DNA of 64,000 nt from Aureimonas sp. Leaf427 (GCF_001425485.1 NZ_LMQW01000034.1:1-64000); one strand, 5' to 3'. Counted from the stretch's first letter, positions 34,411-44,863 are shown. A program made the numbers and translations. The notes: generated from the sequence alone by a model not told the origin.

Positions 34411-35130
34411 TCAGTCGGTCAGAATCAGCCGGTTGCCGCGAAACTCGAAGGAGGAGAGCTGGCCGAGGAAGCTCATGCCGAGCAGCCCGAGACCCTCGCC
34501 CTCCTGCTCCATGACGGCGGCCGGCACGTTGCGGCGAACGATCTCGCCGATGCGCACCTCGTCGAGCCGGATCATCGCGGCCCGCGCGATGCCGTTGGCT
34601 GTCGAGACGCGGGCCGTGAAGGCGCCGTCGCCGGGATCGAGGTTCATCGAGCGGGCGGTCGCCCGGTCGAGCGCGATCATGCTGGCGCCGGTGTCAACGA
34701 GGAAGGACAGAGACCGGCCGTTCACCTCCGCCTGGACGTGGAAGTGGTCGTCGCCGGCCCGCACGACGGCCACCTGCCGCCCGTCGGAGCCGGACAGAGC
34801 GATGGCATGGCCGGGGATCAGCTCGGCGATAATCCGGTCGCGCACTTCCCCGAACTCGCCGCGAAAGGCGTAGAGCCCGATGAGCACGACGAAGGCGAGC
34901 GCCCAGATCGCCGCGTTCCGCGCCATGCCGCGCGCGTCCCGGCGGAAGGCGAAGAGAGCGCCCGCCGCGATCACCGAACCCCAGATGCCGAGATAGAAGA
35001 TCTGCCCGGCCTCGTCCGAACTCAGCCCGGCGATTCGGCCGCCGTCGTTCCAAAGGTCGTTGCCGACGAGGACGAGACCGGCGAGGGCGATGAGCCCGAG
35101 GACGACGAACAATCCGCCACTACCGCGCAT
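34411..35130 (-). CDS. Retropepsin-like aspartic protease (TIGR02281 family), membrane-anchored
   Basis: A 239-residue protein with two or three N-terminal hydrophobic helices (GLFVVLGLIALAGLVLVG, LGIWGSVIAAGALFAF, NAAIWALAFVVLIGLYAF). A single clan AA aspartic protease domain follows, with catalytic FLVDTGASMIALDRATARS and the flap/psi-loop region EGLGLLGMSFLGQLSSFEF. One-domain members must dimerise to form an active site. The active domain probably faces the periplasm. Substrate unknown. Followed 5 bases upstream by a DUF1289 gene on the same strand. Confidence 0.85.
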   Translation of the reverse strand: MRGSGGLFVVLGLIALAGLVLVGNDLWNDGGRIAGLSSDEAGQIFYLGIWGSVIAAGALFAFRRDARGMARNAAIWALAFVVLIGLYAFRGEFGEVRDRIIAELIPGHAIALSGSDGRQVAVVRAGDDHFHVQAEVNGRSLSFLVDTGASMIALDRATARSMNLDPGDGAFTARVSTANGIARAAMIRLDEVRIGEIVRRNVPAAVMEQEGEGLGLLGMSFLGQLSSFEFRGNRLILTD

Positions 35131-35135
35131 CCGCG

Positions 35136-35318
35136 TCAGGCTCCTGCCATCGGAGAGGCCGCGAGTCGGCCGGGCAGGAGGTCCATCAGCGCCCGGCGCT
35201 CCGCGTCGCTATAGCCGAGCCAGCCCGCGATCTCCTCGCCCGTCCGCCCGCAGCCGATGCAGATGCCGCGCTTGGGATCGATGATGCAGGTCTTGTTGCA
35301 GGGCGAAAGGGTCGGCAT
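35136..35318 (-). CDS. DUF1289 family protein
   Basis: A 60-residue cysteine-rich protein. PCNKTCIIDPKRGICIGCGRTGEEIAGWLGYSDAER carries the four conserved cysteines of DUF1289, thought to bind a metal or Fe-S cluster. It lies five bases before the aspartic protease gene and is probably co-transcribed. The function of the family is unknown. Confidence 0.85.
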   Translation of the reverse strand: MPTLSPCNKTCIIDPKRGICIGCGRTGEEIAGWLGYSDAERRALMDLLPGRLAASPMAGA

Positions 35319-35389
35319 GGGGCTCCGGTATCGGTCGGGGTCGAACCGGAGTTAGGTGGCCGCGCCGCCGGAGACAAGCGTCTTCGGCC

Positions 35390-36895
<1,506 letters not shown>

Positions 36896-36950
36896 GGACG
36901 AGCGATCGACGGCCTTTGGCGGGGGTACGGAACGCCGCGATCATGTTGCG

Positions 36951-36977
36951 AGAAGCTTAATGAATTGGCTTAAGGAA
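36951..36977. promoter_or_regulatory. Motif shared with 41741-41767, upstream of the kinase
   Basis: AAGCTTAATGAATTGGCTTA followed by AGGAA closely resembles the sequence at 41741-41767, with one inserted base and about three substitutions. It lies in the divergent gap between the kinase and the Lrp-type regulator. It may be a common promoter or regulator site. Confidence 0.35.
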
Positions 36978-37098
36978 GAGGAAAAATCGAGACACCGCGC
37001 GCTGGGCCGAAGGCTTGCGGGACGTCGGAACGAACGGCAGACTCCGGCGAAAGGTCTGCTATAGGGGTGGACGAAGACCCTCGGAAGGCGACGAACAG

Positions 37099-37584
37099 AT
37101 GGACCGTTTGGACAAGAAGATTCTCCGGCTCCTGCAGGAGGACGCGACGCTCGCCGTCGCCGATATCGCCAAGCGCGTCGGCCTGTCGACGACGCCCTGC
37201 TGGCGGCGCATCCAGAAGCTGGAGGAGGAGGGGGTCATCCGCGCGCGCGTCGCCGTGCTCGATCCCGCCCGGATCAACCTGCGCGTCACGGTCTTCGTCT
37301 CGATTCGCACCAACTCGCATTCCACCGAATGGCTGAAGCGCTTTTCGGAGGTGGTCGGCGACTTTCCCGAGGTCGTCGAGTTCTATCGGATGAGCGGGGA
37401 CGTCGATTATCTCCTGCGCGTCGTCGTGCCCGACATCGGCGCCTACGACGCCTTCTACAAACGGCTGATCGCGCGGATCGAGATCCGCGACGTCTCTTCC
37501 TCCTTCGCGATGGAGCAGATCAAGTACACGACCGAAATGCCGCTCGACTACATCGTCCTGGAGAAGGAGCCGCGCGAGACCTGA
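37099..37584 (+). CDS. Lrp/AsnC-family transcriptional regulator
   Basis: A 161-residue protein. The N-terminal helix-turn-helix contains LDKKILRLLQEDATLAVADIAKRVGLSTTPCWRRIQKLEEEGVI, and the C-terminal RAM/AsnC domain (about 65-150) contains VVEFYRMSGDVDYLLRVVVPD. The ATG at 37099 aligns with the family start. It is convergent with the 3-hydroxyisobutyrate dehydrogenase gene. Lrp proteins sense amino acids, and the neighbouring amino-acid metabolism and ABC genes are candidate targets (inference). Confidence 0.88.
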   Translation: MDRLDKKILRLLQEDATLAVADIAKRVGLSTTPCWRRIQKLEEEGVIRARVAVLDPARINLRVTVFVSIRTNSHSTEWLKRFSEVVGDFPEVVEFYRMSGDVDYLLRVVVPDIGAYDAFYKRLIARIEIRDVSSSFAMEQIKYTTEMPLDYIVLEKEPRET

Positions 37585-37608
37585 GAGGGCTCGCGCGGCT
37601 TTGCGCCG

Positions 37609-38478
37609 TCAGCGCTCCAGTCGCGCCATGAGCGAGGACGTGTCCCAGCGCTTGCCGCCCATGGCCTCGATCTCGGCATAGAACTGGTCGACGAGCGCGG
37701 TGACGGGCAGCGAGGCGCCGTTGCGGCGGGCCTCGGCGAGGCAGATGCCGAGGTCCTTGCGCATCCATTCGACCGCGAAGCCGAAATCGTAGCGCTGCTC
37801 GATCATCGTCTTGTGGCGATTGTCCATCTGCCAGGAGCCGGCGGCGCCCTTGGAGATGACGCCGACGACCGTCTTGAGGTCGAGCCCGGCCTTGCGCCCG
37901 AAGCTCATGGCCTCCGAAAGACCCTGCACGAGCCCTGCGATGGCGATCTGGTTCATCATCTTGGCGAGCTGGCCGGACCCGGCCTCGCCCATGCGCCCGA
38001 CCATCCGCGCATAGGCGGAGATCACCGGTTCGGCCCTATCGAAATCGCCTTGCGCGCCACCGACCATGACGGTGAGCTGCCCGTTCTCCGCGCCGGCCTG
38101 TCCGCCGGAGACGGGCGCGTCGAGAAAGGCGAGACCGCGCTCCCGGGCGGCCGCGTCCAGCTCGCGGGCGAGTTCGGCGGAGGCGGTCGTGTTGTCGATC
38201 AGCGTCGCGCCCGGCTTCATGCCAGCCATGGCGCCGTCCGGCCCGAGCACGACCTGGCGCACGTCGTCGTCGTTGCCGACGCAGGTGAAGACGAAGTCGG
38301 CGCCCTCCGCCGCCTCGCGCGGCGTCGCCGCGGCGCGCCCGCCGAAGGCCGCGGCCCATCGGTCGGCCTTTTCCGCCGAGCGGTTGAAGACCGAGACCTC
38401 GTGGCCGCCCTTGGTCTTCAGATGGCCCGCCATGGGATAGCCCATGACCCCGAGCCCGATGAATGCGACCTTCGCCAT
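37609..38478 (-). CDS. 3-hydroxyisobutyrate dehydrogenase family protein
   Basis: A 289-residue beta-hydroxyacid dehydrogenase. The N-terminal Rossmann domain begins KVAFIGLGVMGYPMAGHL; the substrate motif is FLDAPVSGGQAGAENGQLTVMVGG, and the catalytic lysine lies in GSGQLAKMMNQIAIAG. It resembles valine-pathway 3-hydroxyisobutyrate dehydrogenase or tartronate semialdehyde reductase; the sequence alone does not decide. It is 37 bases from the end of the amino-acid ABC permease on the same strand. Confidence 0.82.
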   Translation of the reverse strand: MAKVAFIGLGVMGYPMAGHLKTKGGHEVSVFNRSAEKADRWAAAFGGRAAATPREAAEGADFVFTCVGNDDDVRQVVLGPDGAMAGMKPGATLIDNTTASAELARELDAAARERGLAFLDAPVSGGQAGAENGQLTVMVGGAQGDFDRAEPVISAYARMVGRMGEAGSGQLAKMMNQIAIAGLVQGLSEAMSFGRKAGLDLKTVVGVISKGAAGSWQMDNRHKTMIEQRYDFGFAVEWMRKDLGICLAEARRNGASLPVTALVDQFYAEIEAMGGKRWDTSSLMARLER

Positions 38479-38515
38479 GCTCTCGTCTCCCGATGCGCTG
38501 CCGCTCCTCGCGGCG

Positions 38516-39313
38516 TCAGCGCTTGAGGTGACGGATCAGGCGGCGTTCGGCAAGGGCGGTAAGATTGCGCAGGACCTCGACGATCGCGAGATAGAAGAGC
38601 GCGGCGTAGATATAGGTCTGGAAGTCGAAGCTGCGCGAATAGGCCCGCCGCGTCTCGCCCATGAGATCGAAGACCGTGATGATGGCGACGATCGCGGAGG
38701 CCTTGATCATCAGGATGATCTCGTTGGCATAGGGGCGAAGCGCCACGATCATGGCCTGCGGCAGGATCACCTTCCAGAAGATCACCGGACGGGACAGGCC
38801 GAGCGAGCGGGCGCCTTCCCACTGGCCGCGCGGAACGCTCTCGATCGCGCCGCGCAGGATCTCGGCCTGATAGGCCGCCGTGTTCAGCGCCAGCGAGAAG
38901 ACGGCGCAGTACCAGGCCTCGCGGAAGAACCACCAGAGCCCCACCGCCTCGAACTGCGGACGGAACTGGCCGAAGCCGTAATAGACGAGAAAGATCTGCG
39001 CGATCAGCGGCGTGCCGCGGAAGAAGTAGACGAAGACGAAGGACGCCCCGCGCGCGACCGCATTCTTCGACCGCCGCCCGATGGCGACCGGCAGCGACAC
39101 GACGGCGCCGACGACGAAGGCGGTAAGCACCAGCGTCACCGTCGTTCCGAGGCCGCTGAGATAGGCGAACCCGTAGCGCTGGATCAGGGACGGGTTGAAG
39201 GAGGAGACGAGGTAGAAGACCAGCCCCGCGAAGACGAGCGCCCAGAAGCCGAGAGCGATGGCGCCGCCGGTCGAGACGCGTCGGCGGGCCACGGGCGGCG
39301 GGGCGAGGCTCAT
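38516..39313 (-). CDS. Polar amino-acid ABC transporter permease (HisM/HisQ type)
   Basis: A 265-residue permease with about five helices. FRGTPLIAQIFLVYYGFGQF and the EAA loop EGARSLGLSRPVIFWKVILPQAMIVALRP are the HisM/HisQ family hallmarks. The ATG at 39313 overlaps the end of the upstream permease (ATGA); the long frame extending to 40147 is an artefact of the overlapping reading frame. It forms an importer with the second permease and the binding protein. No ATPase is encoded here. Confidence 0.88.
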   Translation of the reverse strand: MSLAPPPVARRRVSTGGAIALGFWALVFAGLVFYLVSSFNPSLIQRYGFAYLSGLGTTVTLVLTAFVVGAVVSLPVAIGRRSKNAVARGASFVFVYFFRGTPLIAQIFLVYYGFGQFRPQFEAVGLWWFFREAWYCAVFSLALNTAAYQAEILRGAIESVPRGQWEGARSLGLSRPVIFWKVILPQAMIVALRPYANEIILMIKASAIVAIITVFDLMGETRRAYSRSFDFQTYIYAALFYLAIVEVLRNLTALAERRLIRHLKR

Positions 39314-40017
39314 CGCACGGCTCCGCGCTTCGTCCAGCGGTCGATTCGGCCGATGACGACGGAGGAGAGCATGGTGAGGACGAGATAGAGTCCGCAGGCG
39401 ACGCCGAAGAAGAGGAAGGGCTGGCGCGTCACGCGCGCGGCGACGTCGGCCTGCCGCAGCGTGTCGACGAGGCCGATCACGGAGACGAGCGCGGTGTCCT
39501 TCAGGAGGTTCATCCAGAGATTGGCGAGGCCCGGCAGCGCGATCCGGATGAGCTGCGGCACGATGACGAGCAGCATGATGCGCCAGCGCGACAGGCCAAG
39601 CGCCATGGCGCCTTCGGTCTGGCCGAGGGGGATCGCCCGAAAGGCGGAGAGGAAGACTTCGCTGGCGAAGGCGGAGAAGACGAAGCCGAGCGCGATCATG
39701 CCGGCGACGAAGGGCGGGATAGAAACGCCGGGCAGGCCGATCGCGCCAAGCGCCGCGTTGATGGCGGGCGGCGCGCCGTAATAGACGAGGAAGAGCGTCA
39801 GAAGCTCCGGCAGGCCGCGAAAGATCGTCGTGTAGATGTCGGCAGAGATGCTGAGCGCCCGGTCGCCGGACTGTTTGGCGAGCGCCATCAGGAAGCCGAC
39901 GACGAGGCCGATCGGCAAGGTGGCGAGCGCGAGCGTGATCGTGACGAGAACGCCCGCCAGGATGTCGTCGCCCCATCCGGTCTCGCCGAAGCCGAGCAGG
40001 GTCAGATCCCCGCTCAA
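39310..40017 (-). CDS. Polar amino-acid ABC transporter permease (HisQ type)
   Basis: A 235-residue permease of the same family: ITLALATLPIGLVVGFLMALAKQ, FRGLPELLTLFLVYYG and EGAMALGLSRWRIMLLVIVPQLIRIALPG. The start is TTG with no good ribosome binding site; no better in-frame start precedes the first helix. It overlaps the second permease gene by four bases. The binding protein lies 170 bases upstream. Confidence 0.85.
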   Translation of the reverse strand: MSGDLTLLGFGETGWGDDILAGVLVTITLALATLPIGLVVGFLMALAKQSGDRALSISADIYTTIFRGLPELLTLFLVYYGAPPAINAALGAIGLPGVSIPPFVAGMIALGFVFSAFASEVFLSAFRAIPLGQTEGAMALGLSRWRIMLLVIVPQLIRIALPGLANLWMNLLKDTALVSVIGLVDTLRQADVAARVTRQPFLFFGVACGLYLVLTMLSSVVIGRIDRWTKRGAVR

Positions 40018-40186
40018 CGGCCGGACCGTCCGATGGTGCGGAGCGTCGAGAGCGGGACGAAGCCGATAAGCGGTCGCCGGTGCGGGTTGAGGACGGCGGG
40101 AATGGCGGGCGACCCTTGATCGGAACAGGACGGCGTCTGGCCATCATCCCGCCGGGCCGAGCGCGGCGGGATGATGGATGCGGAGT

Positions 40187-40978
40187 TTATTTGCCGTAGA
40201 CGTCGAAGTCGAAATACTTGTCCTGAATCGTCTTGTAGGTGCCGTTCGAGCGAATCGCGACGATCGCATCGTCGAAAAGCTTCTTCAGCTTGTCGTCGCC
40301 CTTGCGAAGGCCGACGCCGACGCCGCGGCCATAGATCACGGGATCGGCGGGGAGGGTGCCGAGGATCTTGCAGCAGGCGCCATCCGGGGATTTGACCCAT
40401 TCCGTCAGAACGACGACGTCGTCCATCACGGCGTCGACGCGACCATTGCCGATGTCGAGCTTGTACTCCTCGGCGGTCGGATAGATCTTCACGTCGGAGT
40501 CCGGGAAGAGCGCCTCGGCGGCCTGCGAGTGCGTCGTGCCCGTCTGGGCGCCGATCGCCTTTCCGGCCAGGGCTTCCTTCGTCGCGGCCGTGATCGTGGA
40601 ATCCTTCGGCACGGCGATGGCCGGGGGCGTCTGGTAGTATTTGTTGGAGAAGGCGATCTGCTCCTCGCGCTCGGGCGTGATCGACATGGAGGCGACGATC
40701 GCGTCGAAGTTGCCGTTCTGAAGCGCCGGGATGATGCCGTCCCAGTTCTGCGTGACGAAGGTGCATTCGACCTTCATCTCGGTGCAGAGCGCCTTGGCGA
40801 TATCGACGTCGAAGCCCTGCAGCTCGCCGGAGGCGGAGAGGAAGTTGAAGGGCGGATAGGCGCCTTCGGTGCCGATGACCACTTTCGACCAGTCCTTGGA
40901 CGAGTCGTCGGCAAGCGCCGGCCCGGAGGCGAGCGAAAGAGCCGCGACGGCAACGGCAAGGAATTGGGCTGGACGCAT
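40187..40978 (-). CDS. Amino-acid ABC transporter substrate-binding protein (lysine/arginine/ornithine type)
   Basis: A 263-residue exported protein. Signal peptide (QFLAVAVAALSLASGPALA) precedes a family 3 binding domain with VVIGTEGAYPPFNFLSASGELQGFDVDIAKALC, SMSITPEREEQIAFSNKYYQTPP and IGAQTGTTHSQ. The arginine-containing alpha-amino-acid site in AxxGTT is as in cationic amino-acid binders. First gene of the importer operon. Substrate is inferred as a polar, probably basic, amino acid or opine. Confidence 0.87.
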   Translation of the reverse strand: MRPAQFLAVAVAALSLASGPALADDSSKDWSKVVIGTEGAYPPFNFLSASGELQGFDVDIAKALCTEMKVECTFVTQNWDGIIPALQNGNFDAIVASMSITPEREEQIAFSNKYYQTPPAIAVPKDSTITAATKEALAGKAIGAQTGTTHSQAAEALFPDSDVKIYPTAEEYKLDIGNGRVDAVMDDVVVLTEWVKSPDGACCKILGTLPADPVIYGRGVGVGLRKGDDKLKKLFDDAIVAIRSNGTYKTIQDKYFDFDVYGK

Positions 40979-41103
40979 GAGGAACTCCGGGGGTTGGGCT
41001 GGCCGGCCATAACGCCTCAGCGTTGGGCATGCCTCTTATCCGAGCGATACTCACCCCGTTTCGCGTCGAAGCGCAACAGGAGTCCGGCTGGAAGCCGTTG
41101 TTT

Positions 41104-41697
41104 TCAACCGGATGCCAGACGGCGTTCGGCGTCGGCGAGATCGGCCGGCGTGTTCACGTTGAAGAACGGATCGTCGCCTTCGATCTCGACCGCCTCGAAG
41201 CCGGTGCGATCGAGATAGAGGCGGATCGCATGTTTCTCCGGCGCATCGAGAAAGGCGGAGAGACCTGCAAGGGATTCGACCGGCCAAAGCGCGACCGCCG
41301 GCTGAAGGCGACCTGCATGGCGGGCGACGCGCGGAAGGCCGCCCGGCGCTTCGAGAAGCGGCCGCAAAACGGCGGATGACAGGAAGGGCGTGTCTCCGGG
41401 CAGGACCAGGAGATGCGTCGCGTCTGCCGCTTCCAGGAGGCCCGAGCGAGCGGCCGCCTCGATGCCCGCGAGAGGCCCGGGAAATCCCGGCCGCGCATCG
41501 GGAACGAGCGGCAGGCCGAAAGGCTCGAAGCCGGTTCCCTCGCCGGCATTCAAGAGGGTCGGCCGCACACCCGCCGGGATGGCGTCGAGGACATGATCGA
41601 GCAGCATGCGTCCGCGAAGGGCGACGAGAGGCTTCGGAACCGAAGCGCCGAGCCGCGAACCGCGCCCGCCCGCGAGGATCAGCGCGGCGATCCTCAT
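41104..41697 (-). CDS. mobA: Molybdenum cofactor guanylyltransferase
   Basis: A 197-residue nucleotidyltransferase. LILAGGRGSRLGASVPKPLVAL is the GTP-binding and lysine motif, LLVLPGDTPFLSSAVL the metal-binding aspartate, and FFNVNTPADLADAERRL the typical MobA C-terminal motif. It attaches GMP to molybdopterin to form Mo-bis-MGD. moaA lies about 1.2 kb away on the same strand, consistent with a loosely clustered Moco set. Confidence 0.88.
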   Translation of the reverse strand: MRIAALILAGGRGSRLGASVPKPLVALRGRMLLDHVLDAIPAGVRPTLLNAGEGTGFEPFGLPLVPDARPGFPGPLAGIEAAARSGLLEAADATHLLVLPGDTPFLSSAVLRPLLEAPGGLPRVARHAGRLQPAVALWPVESLAGLSAFLDAPEKHAIRLYLDRTGFEAVEIEGDDPFFNVNTPADLADAERRLASG

Positions 41698-41740
41698 CGC
41701 CGTCCATCGCCTGCAAGGACAGTTCGTCCAACGATCGGGA

Positions 41741-41767
41741 AAAGCTTAACGAATGGCTTTAGGGAAC
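41741..41767. promoter_or_regulatory. Motif shared with 36951-36977
   Basis: AAAGCTTAACGAATGGCTTT followed by AGGGAA closely resembles the sequence upstream of the kinase at 36951-36977. It lies between divergent mobA and the hypothetical gene at 41829. The function is unknown, but identical spacing of GCTTAA and GGCTT suggests a regulator or sigma-factor site. Confidence 0.35.
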
Positions 41768-41828
41768 ACGAAGTCGGTACGTGCATCGTGCTACGACTAG
41801 CAGAGGAGAGCCGAGAGAGGGAGATGCC

Positions 41829-42410
41829 ATGAGCGACCGACCCTATTTGGAAAGTATCGCAGCGGTGCGCGAGATCCGGCCGAGCGAGGATCTCTCGATG
41901 CTGGACGCCAATGAGCTGCGTCACGTCTTCGAGGCCGAGACCATCGCCTCGCTCGGCTTGATCGAGGAGCGGGTCGTCGCCGAGCCCGAGAGCTTCCGCC
42001 CCATCTCCGCGCCCCTGCCGAGCGAATCGCCGGAGCCAATCGTCTCGGCAGCGGATGATCCGATCAGTCCGCACCTCGCCTCGCGGGTCGAGCGGAGCGA
42101 TGCGGAGAGGGTCGATCGCCAGCCGGAGAGCGCGAGCGTCGGCGAGGCGGAGGTGCCGCGGCGGGACTGGCTGCTCGATCCCGAGCCGATCGCCGCGCCA
42201 TCCGAAGCGCAGCCCTACGGCGACGATCCCACGCGCATGCGCGAACTCGTGCAGTGGTTCGCAGGCGGGCAGGGGATCGCGGACGCGCGGGCAGCATCGG
42301 CCAGTGTCCTGGTGCAGAGGCCGGCCGGCGACCTCGTCGAGGGGCCGCCCGATACGCCGGAGCGTCCCCATCAGTTGCACGCGCTTGCCGCCGGCGAGCG
42401 GATCGTCTGA
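41829..42410 (+). CDS. Hypothetical acidic protein
   Basis: A 193-residue protein starting MSDRPYLESIAAVREIRPSE; GGGAG precedes the ATG by about seven bases. It is acidic and Pro/Ser/Glu-rich, with an N-terminal helical part (DANELRHVFEAETIASLGLIEERVV) and a probably disordered middle; no membrane segment or known domain is visible. It converges on the secreted protein gene at 42417. No function is proposed. Confidence 0.6.
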   Translation: MSDRPYLESIAAVREIRPSEDLSMLDANELRHVFEAETIASLGLIEERVVAEPESFRPISAPLPSESPEPIVSAADDPISPHLASRVERSDAERVDRQPESASVGEAEVPRRDWLLDPEPIAAPSEAQPYGDDPTRMRELVQWFAGGQGIADARAASASVLVQRPAGDLVEGPPDTPERPHQLHALAAGERIV

Positions 42411-42416
42411 TCGATT

Positions 42417-42884
42417 TCAGGACCGGTCGGCGCGCAGCGACTTGGCGATGGGGCCGACCAACCTGTCATAGGTGCGCCGCAGGCTCGGCGGATAGCGCAT
42501 GGCGACGGAATGGATCACGTCGCCGCGAAAGATATAGCGCTCGTAGAAGATCTTGCCGTCGCGATAGCCGGAGACGACGACCCAGCTGTCGCCCGCCTTG
42601 CGATAGGTCACATCGTCGTCCCGGGCGCGGTCGCGGATGATCGATGCCGGCGTTTCGCGGCCGGCATTGGCGCGCGCATAGATGAAGAGTTCCGCGCCGT
42701 TCGGCGAGCGCCAGGCCCGGCCGTCGCCGTTGGTGGGCTCGGGCAAAGCCTCCACGAAGGCCTCGGACGGGAAGGTCGCAACGGTGCCGAAGCGGGCGTT
42801 GCGATAGGTGATGTCGTCCGCTGCCGCCGGAGCCGCGGCGCCGAGGAGCGCCCCGCCGAGCAGGACGAGAACCAGAGGCCGCAT
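42417..42884 (-). CDS. Hypothetical secreted protein
   Basis: A 155-residue protein with a cleavable signal peptide (MRPLVLVLLGGALLGAAAPAAA). The mature part (ITYRNARFGTVATFPSEAFVEALPEP, DRARDDDVTYRKAGDSWVVVSGYRDGKIFYERY) looks like a small beta-rich periplasmic domain. It ends a few bases after moaA and is on the same strand, so it may be co-transcribed. No family function is recognised. Confidence 0.7.
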   Translation of the reverse strand: MRPLVLVLLGGALLGAAAPAAADDITYRNARFGTVATFPSEAFVEALPEPTNGDGRAWRSPNGAELFIYARANAGRETPASIIRDRARDDDVTYRKAGDSWVVVSGYRDGKIFYERYIFRGDVIHSVAMRYPPSLRRTYDRLVGPIAKSLRADRS

Positions 42885-42888
42885 TCCG

Positions 42889-43989
42889 TCAGCCTCCCGT
42901 GACGCTCATGTGGCGGGAGACGGAGGGGCGCTGCGTGGTGCGGTCGATGATGAAGTCGTGGCCCTTCGGCTTGCGCAGGATGGCCGCGTCGATGGCGCGG
43001 GATAGGGCCTCGTCGCCTTCCGAGGCGCGCAAGGGCGCGCGCAGATCGGCGGCGTCCTCCTGGCCGAGGCACATGAAGAGCGTGCCCGTGCAGGTAACGC
43101 GGACGCGGTTGCAGCTCTCGCAGAAGTTATGGGTCATCGGCGTGATGAAACCGAGCCGCCCGCCCGTCTCCGCCACCTCGACGTATCGTGCGGGACCGCC
43201 CGTGCGATGCGGGCTGTCGATCAGCGTGAAGCGGCTGGCGAGATCGGCGCGCACTTCGCTCAGCGGCAGATAGCGGTCGGTCCGGTCCTCGTCGATCTCG
43301 CCCATTGGCATGGTCTCGATCAGCGTCAGCTCCATGCCCTCGCCATGCGCCCAGCGCATCATCTCGGGGATCTCGGCTTCGTTGAAGCCCTTCAGCGCGA
43401 CGGCGTTCAGCTTGATCTTGATGCCGGCGTCCTGCGCCGCCCTGATGCCGGAGAGCACCCGGCCGAGATCGCCCCAGCGGGTGATCGTCTTGAACTTGTC
43501 GGCGTCGAGCGTGTCCAGCGAGACGTTCAGCCGCTTCACGCCGCAATCGGCGAGCTCGCGGGCGAAGCGCTGGAGCTGCGAGCCGTTGGTCGTCAGCGTC
43601 AACTCTTCGAGCTTTCCGGTGTCGAGATGGCGCGAGAGCGAGCGGATGAGGTGCATGATGTTCTTGCGAACCAGCGGCTCGCCGCCGGTGAGGCGCAGGC
43701 GCTTCACGCCCTTCTCGACAAAGGCGCTCGCCAGCCTGTCCAGCTCCTCCAGCGTCAGGAGATCGCGCTTGGGCAGGAAGGTCATGTCCTCCGCCATGCA
43801 GTAGACGCAGCGAAAGTCGCAGCGGTCGGTCACCGAGACGCGTAGATAGGTGATGCGCCGGCCGAACGGATCGGTCATGCTCGGGCCGCCGGCGAGGGCC
43901 GGTCCGCTCGGGCGCTCGGGAAGCCGGATGTCTCCGGACGGGGCGCCGAGATTGCGCAGGCCCGAGGCGTCGTTCATAGGGTCGATCAT
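42889..43989 (-). CDS. moaA: GTP 3',8-cyclase (radical SAM, Moco biosynthesis)
   Basis: A 366-residue enzyme. The radical SAM cluster is C57-x3-C61-x2-C64 ([14 protein letters not shown]). The C-terminal substrate-binding 4Fe-4S cluster is in [20 protein letters not shown], and the protein ends in the family's Gly-Gly (SVTGG). It converts GTP to the cyclic intermediate of molybdopterin synthesis. Several ATGs are possible (43989, 43977, and near 43878); the first is given. The region up to 44376 in frame is not homologous. The secreted protein gene follows. Confidence 0.92.
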   Translation of the reverse strand: MIDPMNDASGLRNLGAPSGDIRLPERPSGPALAGGPSMTDPFGRRITYLRVSVTDRCDFRCVYCMAEDMTFLPKRDLLTLEELDRLASAFVEKGVKRLRLTGGEPLVRKNIMHLIRSLSRHLDTGKLEELTLTTNGSQLQRFARELADCGVKRLNVSLDTLDADKFKTITRWGDLGRVLSGIRAAQDAGIKIKLNAVALKGFNEAEIPEMMRWAHGEGMELTLIETMPMGEIDEDRTDRYLPLSEVRADLASRFTLIDSPHRTGGPARYVEVAETGGRLGFITPMTHNFCESCNRVRVTCTGTLFMCLGQEDAADLRAPLRASEGDEALSRAIDAAILRKPKGHDFIIDRTTQRPSVSRHMSVTGG

Positions 43990-44124
43990 AGGGTTGAATG
44001 TGGAAGGCGCACCCGTCCGGGTCAAGCGCCGCCGCGAAGTTCGAGAGCCCTTCGTGCGAAGGCGGCTCGCCATCCCGTCCGCCTTCTGCGAACATCCCCC
44101 TTCCGCCGCCCAAGGACCGATGCG

Positions 44125-44490
44125 ATGAGCCAAGCTTCCGCCACGCCCGAGGAGATCCGCGTCTCGCCGGATCGACGGACCCTGACGGTGCGCCTGCCCG
44201 ACGGCGCCTCCGACAGTTTCCCCGCGGAGATGCTGCGCGTCATGTCGCCCTCCGCCGAGGTGCAGGGGCATGGGCCGGACCAGCGCGTCACGGTGGGCGG
44301 CAAGGCCGATGTCGCCATTCGCGACATCATCCCGGTCGGCCACTACGCGATCCGCATCGTCTTCGACGACGGCCACGATACCGGGCTCTTCACCTGGTCC
44401 TATCTGGCGACGCTCGGCCGCGAGCGCGACGGGCGCTGGGCCGCCTATCTGGCGGAGCTGCGCGCCAAGGGCCTTCGCCGGGAGCGGTAA
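44125..44490 (+). CDS. DUF971 (GBBH-like N-terminal) protein
   Basis: A 121-residue protein: [42 protein letters not shown] and [25 protein letters not shown]. These are the conserved features of DUF971, the small domain also found at the N-terminus of gamma-butyrobetaine hydroxylase. Stand-alone members often accompany Mrp-type Fe-S or Moco genes. It is divergent from moaA, which fits. Confidence 0.88.
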   Translation: MSQASATPEEIRVSPDRRTLTVRLPDGASDSFPAEMLRVMSPSAEVQGHGPDQRVTVGGKADVAIRDIIPVGHYAIRIVFDDGHDTGLFTWSYLATLGRERDGRWAAYLAELRAKGLRRER

Positions 44491-44594
44491 GCCCAGCGGA
44501 TGATCATAAAATCTGACGCTGCGTCAAAGCCTTGCGCGAGAGACCTCGACTTCGTAAGCGGGGGTCTCGCAGCACGTAGAAAAGGCCGATCATC

Positions 44595-44813
44595 ATGACC
44601 GTCATCGTCAGAGACAGCAACGGAACCCAGCTCGGCGAGGGCGATTCCGTCACGCTGATCAAGGACCTGAAGGTGAAGGGAACCTCGGTCACGCTGAAGC
44701 GCGGAACGCTGGTGAAGAACATCCGCCTGACCGACGATCCCGCCGAGGTCGAGTGCAACGCCGAGAAGGTGAAGGGCCTCGTGCTGCGGACGGAGTTTCT
44801 CAAGAAGGCCTGA
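44595..44813 (+). CDS. PhnA/YjdM-family small protein (lacking zinc ribbon)
   Basis: A 72-residue protein. VIVRDSNGTQLGEGDSVTLIKDLKVKGTSVTLKRGTLVKNIRL and KGLVLRTEFLKKA match the C-terminal domain of PhnA/YjdM. The N-terminal zinc-ribbon cysteines of longer members are absent. The role of the family, despite the alkylphosphonate name, is unknown. It is followed by an unusually hairpin-rich gap. Confidence 0.85.
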   Translation: MTVIVRDSNGTQLGEGDSVTLIKDLKVKGTSVTLKRGTLVKNIRLTDDPAEVECNAEKVKGLVLRTEFLKKA

Positions 44814-44815
44814 GA

Positions 44816-44863
44816 CGTTTCGGAGTTCGTCAGGGATAAGCGGAAACCGGCTATCCCGAAACG
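44816..44863. terminator. Nested palindrome after the PhnA-family gene
   Basis: An outer stem CGTTTCGG/CCGAAACG (44816-44823, 44856-44863) encloses GGGATA/TATCCC around a small CGG-AAA-CCG loop. It starts three bases after the stop codon. It may act as a terminator for one or both convergent genes, though no T-run follows. Confidence 0.4.

Noticed and set aside
36951-36977. Possible CtrA site
   Set aside because: TTAA elements are present but spaced 9 bases apart, not the 7 required by the consensus; the related site at 41.7 kb is also off.
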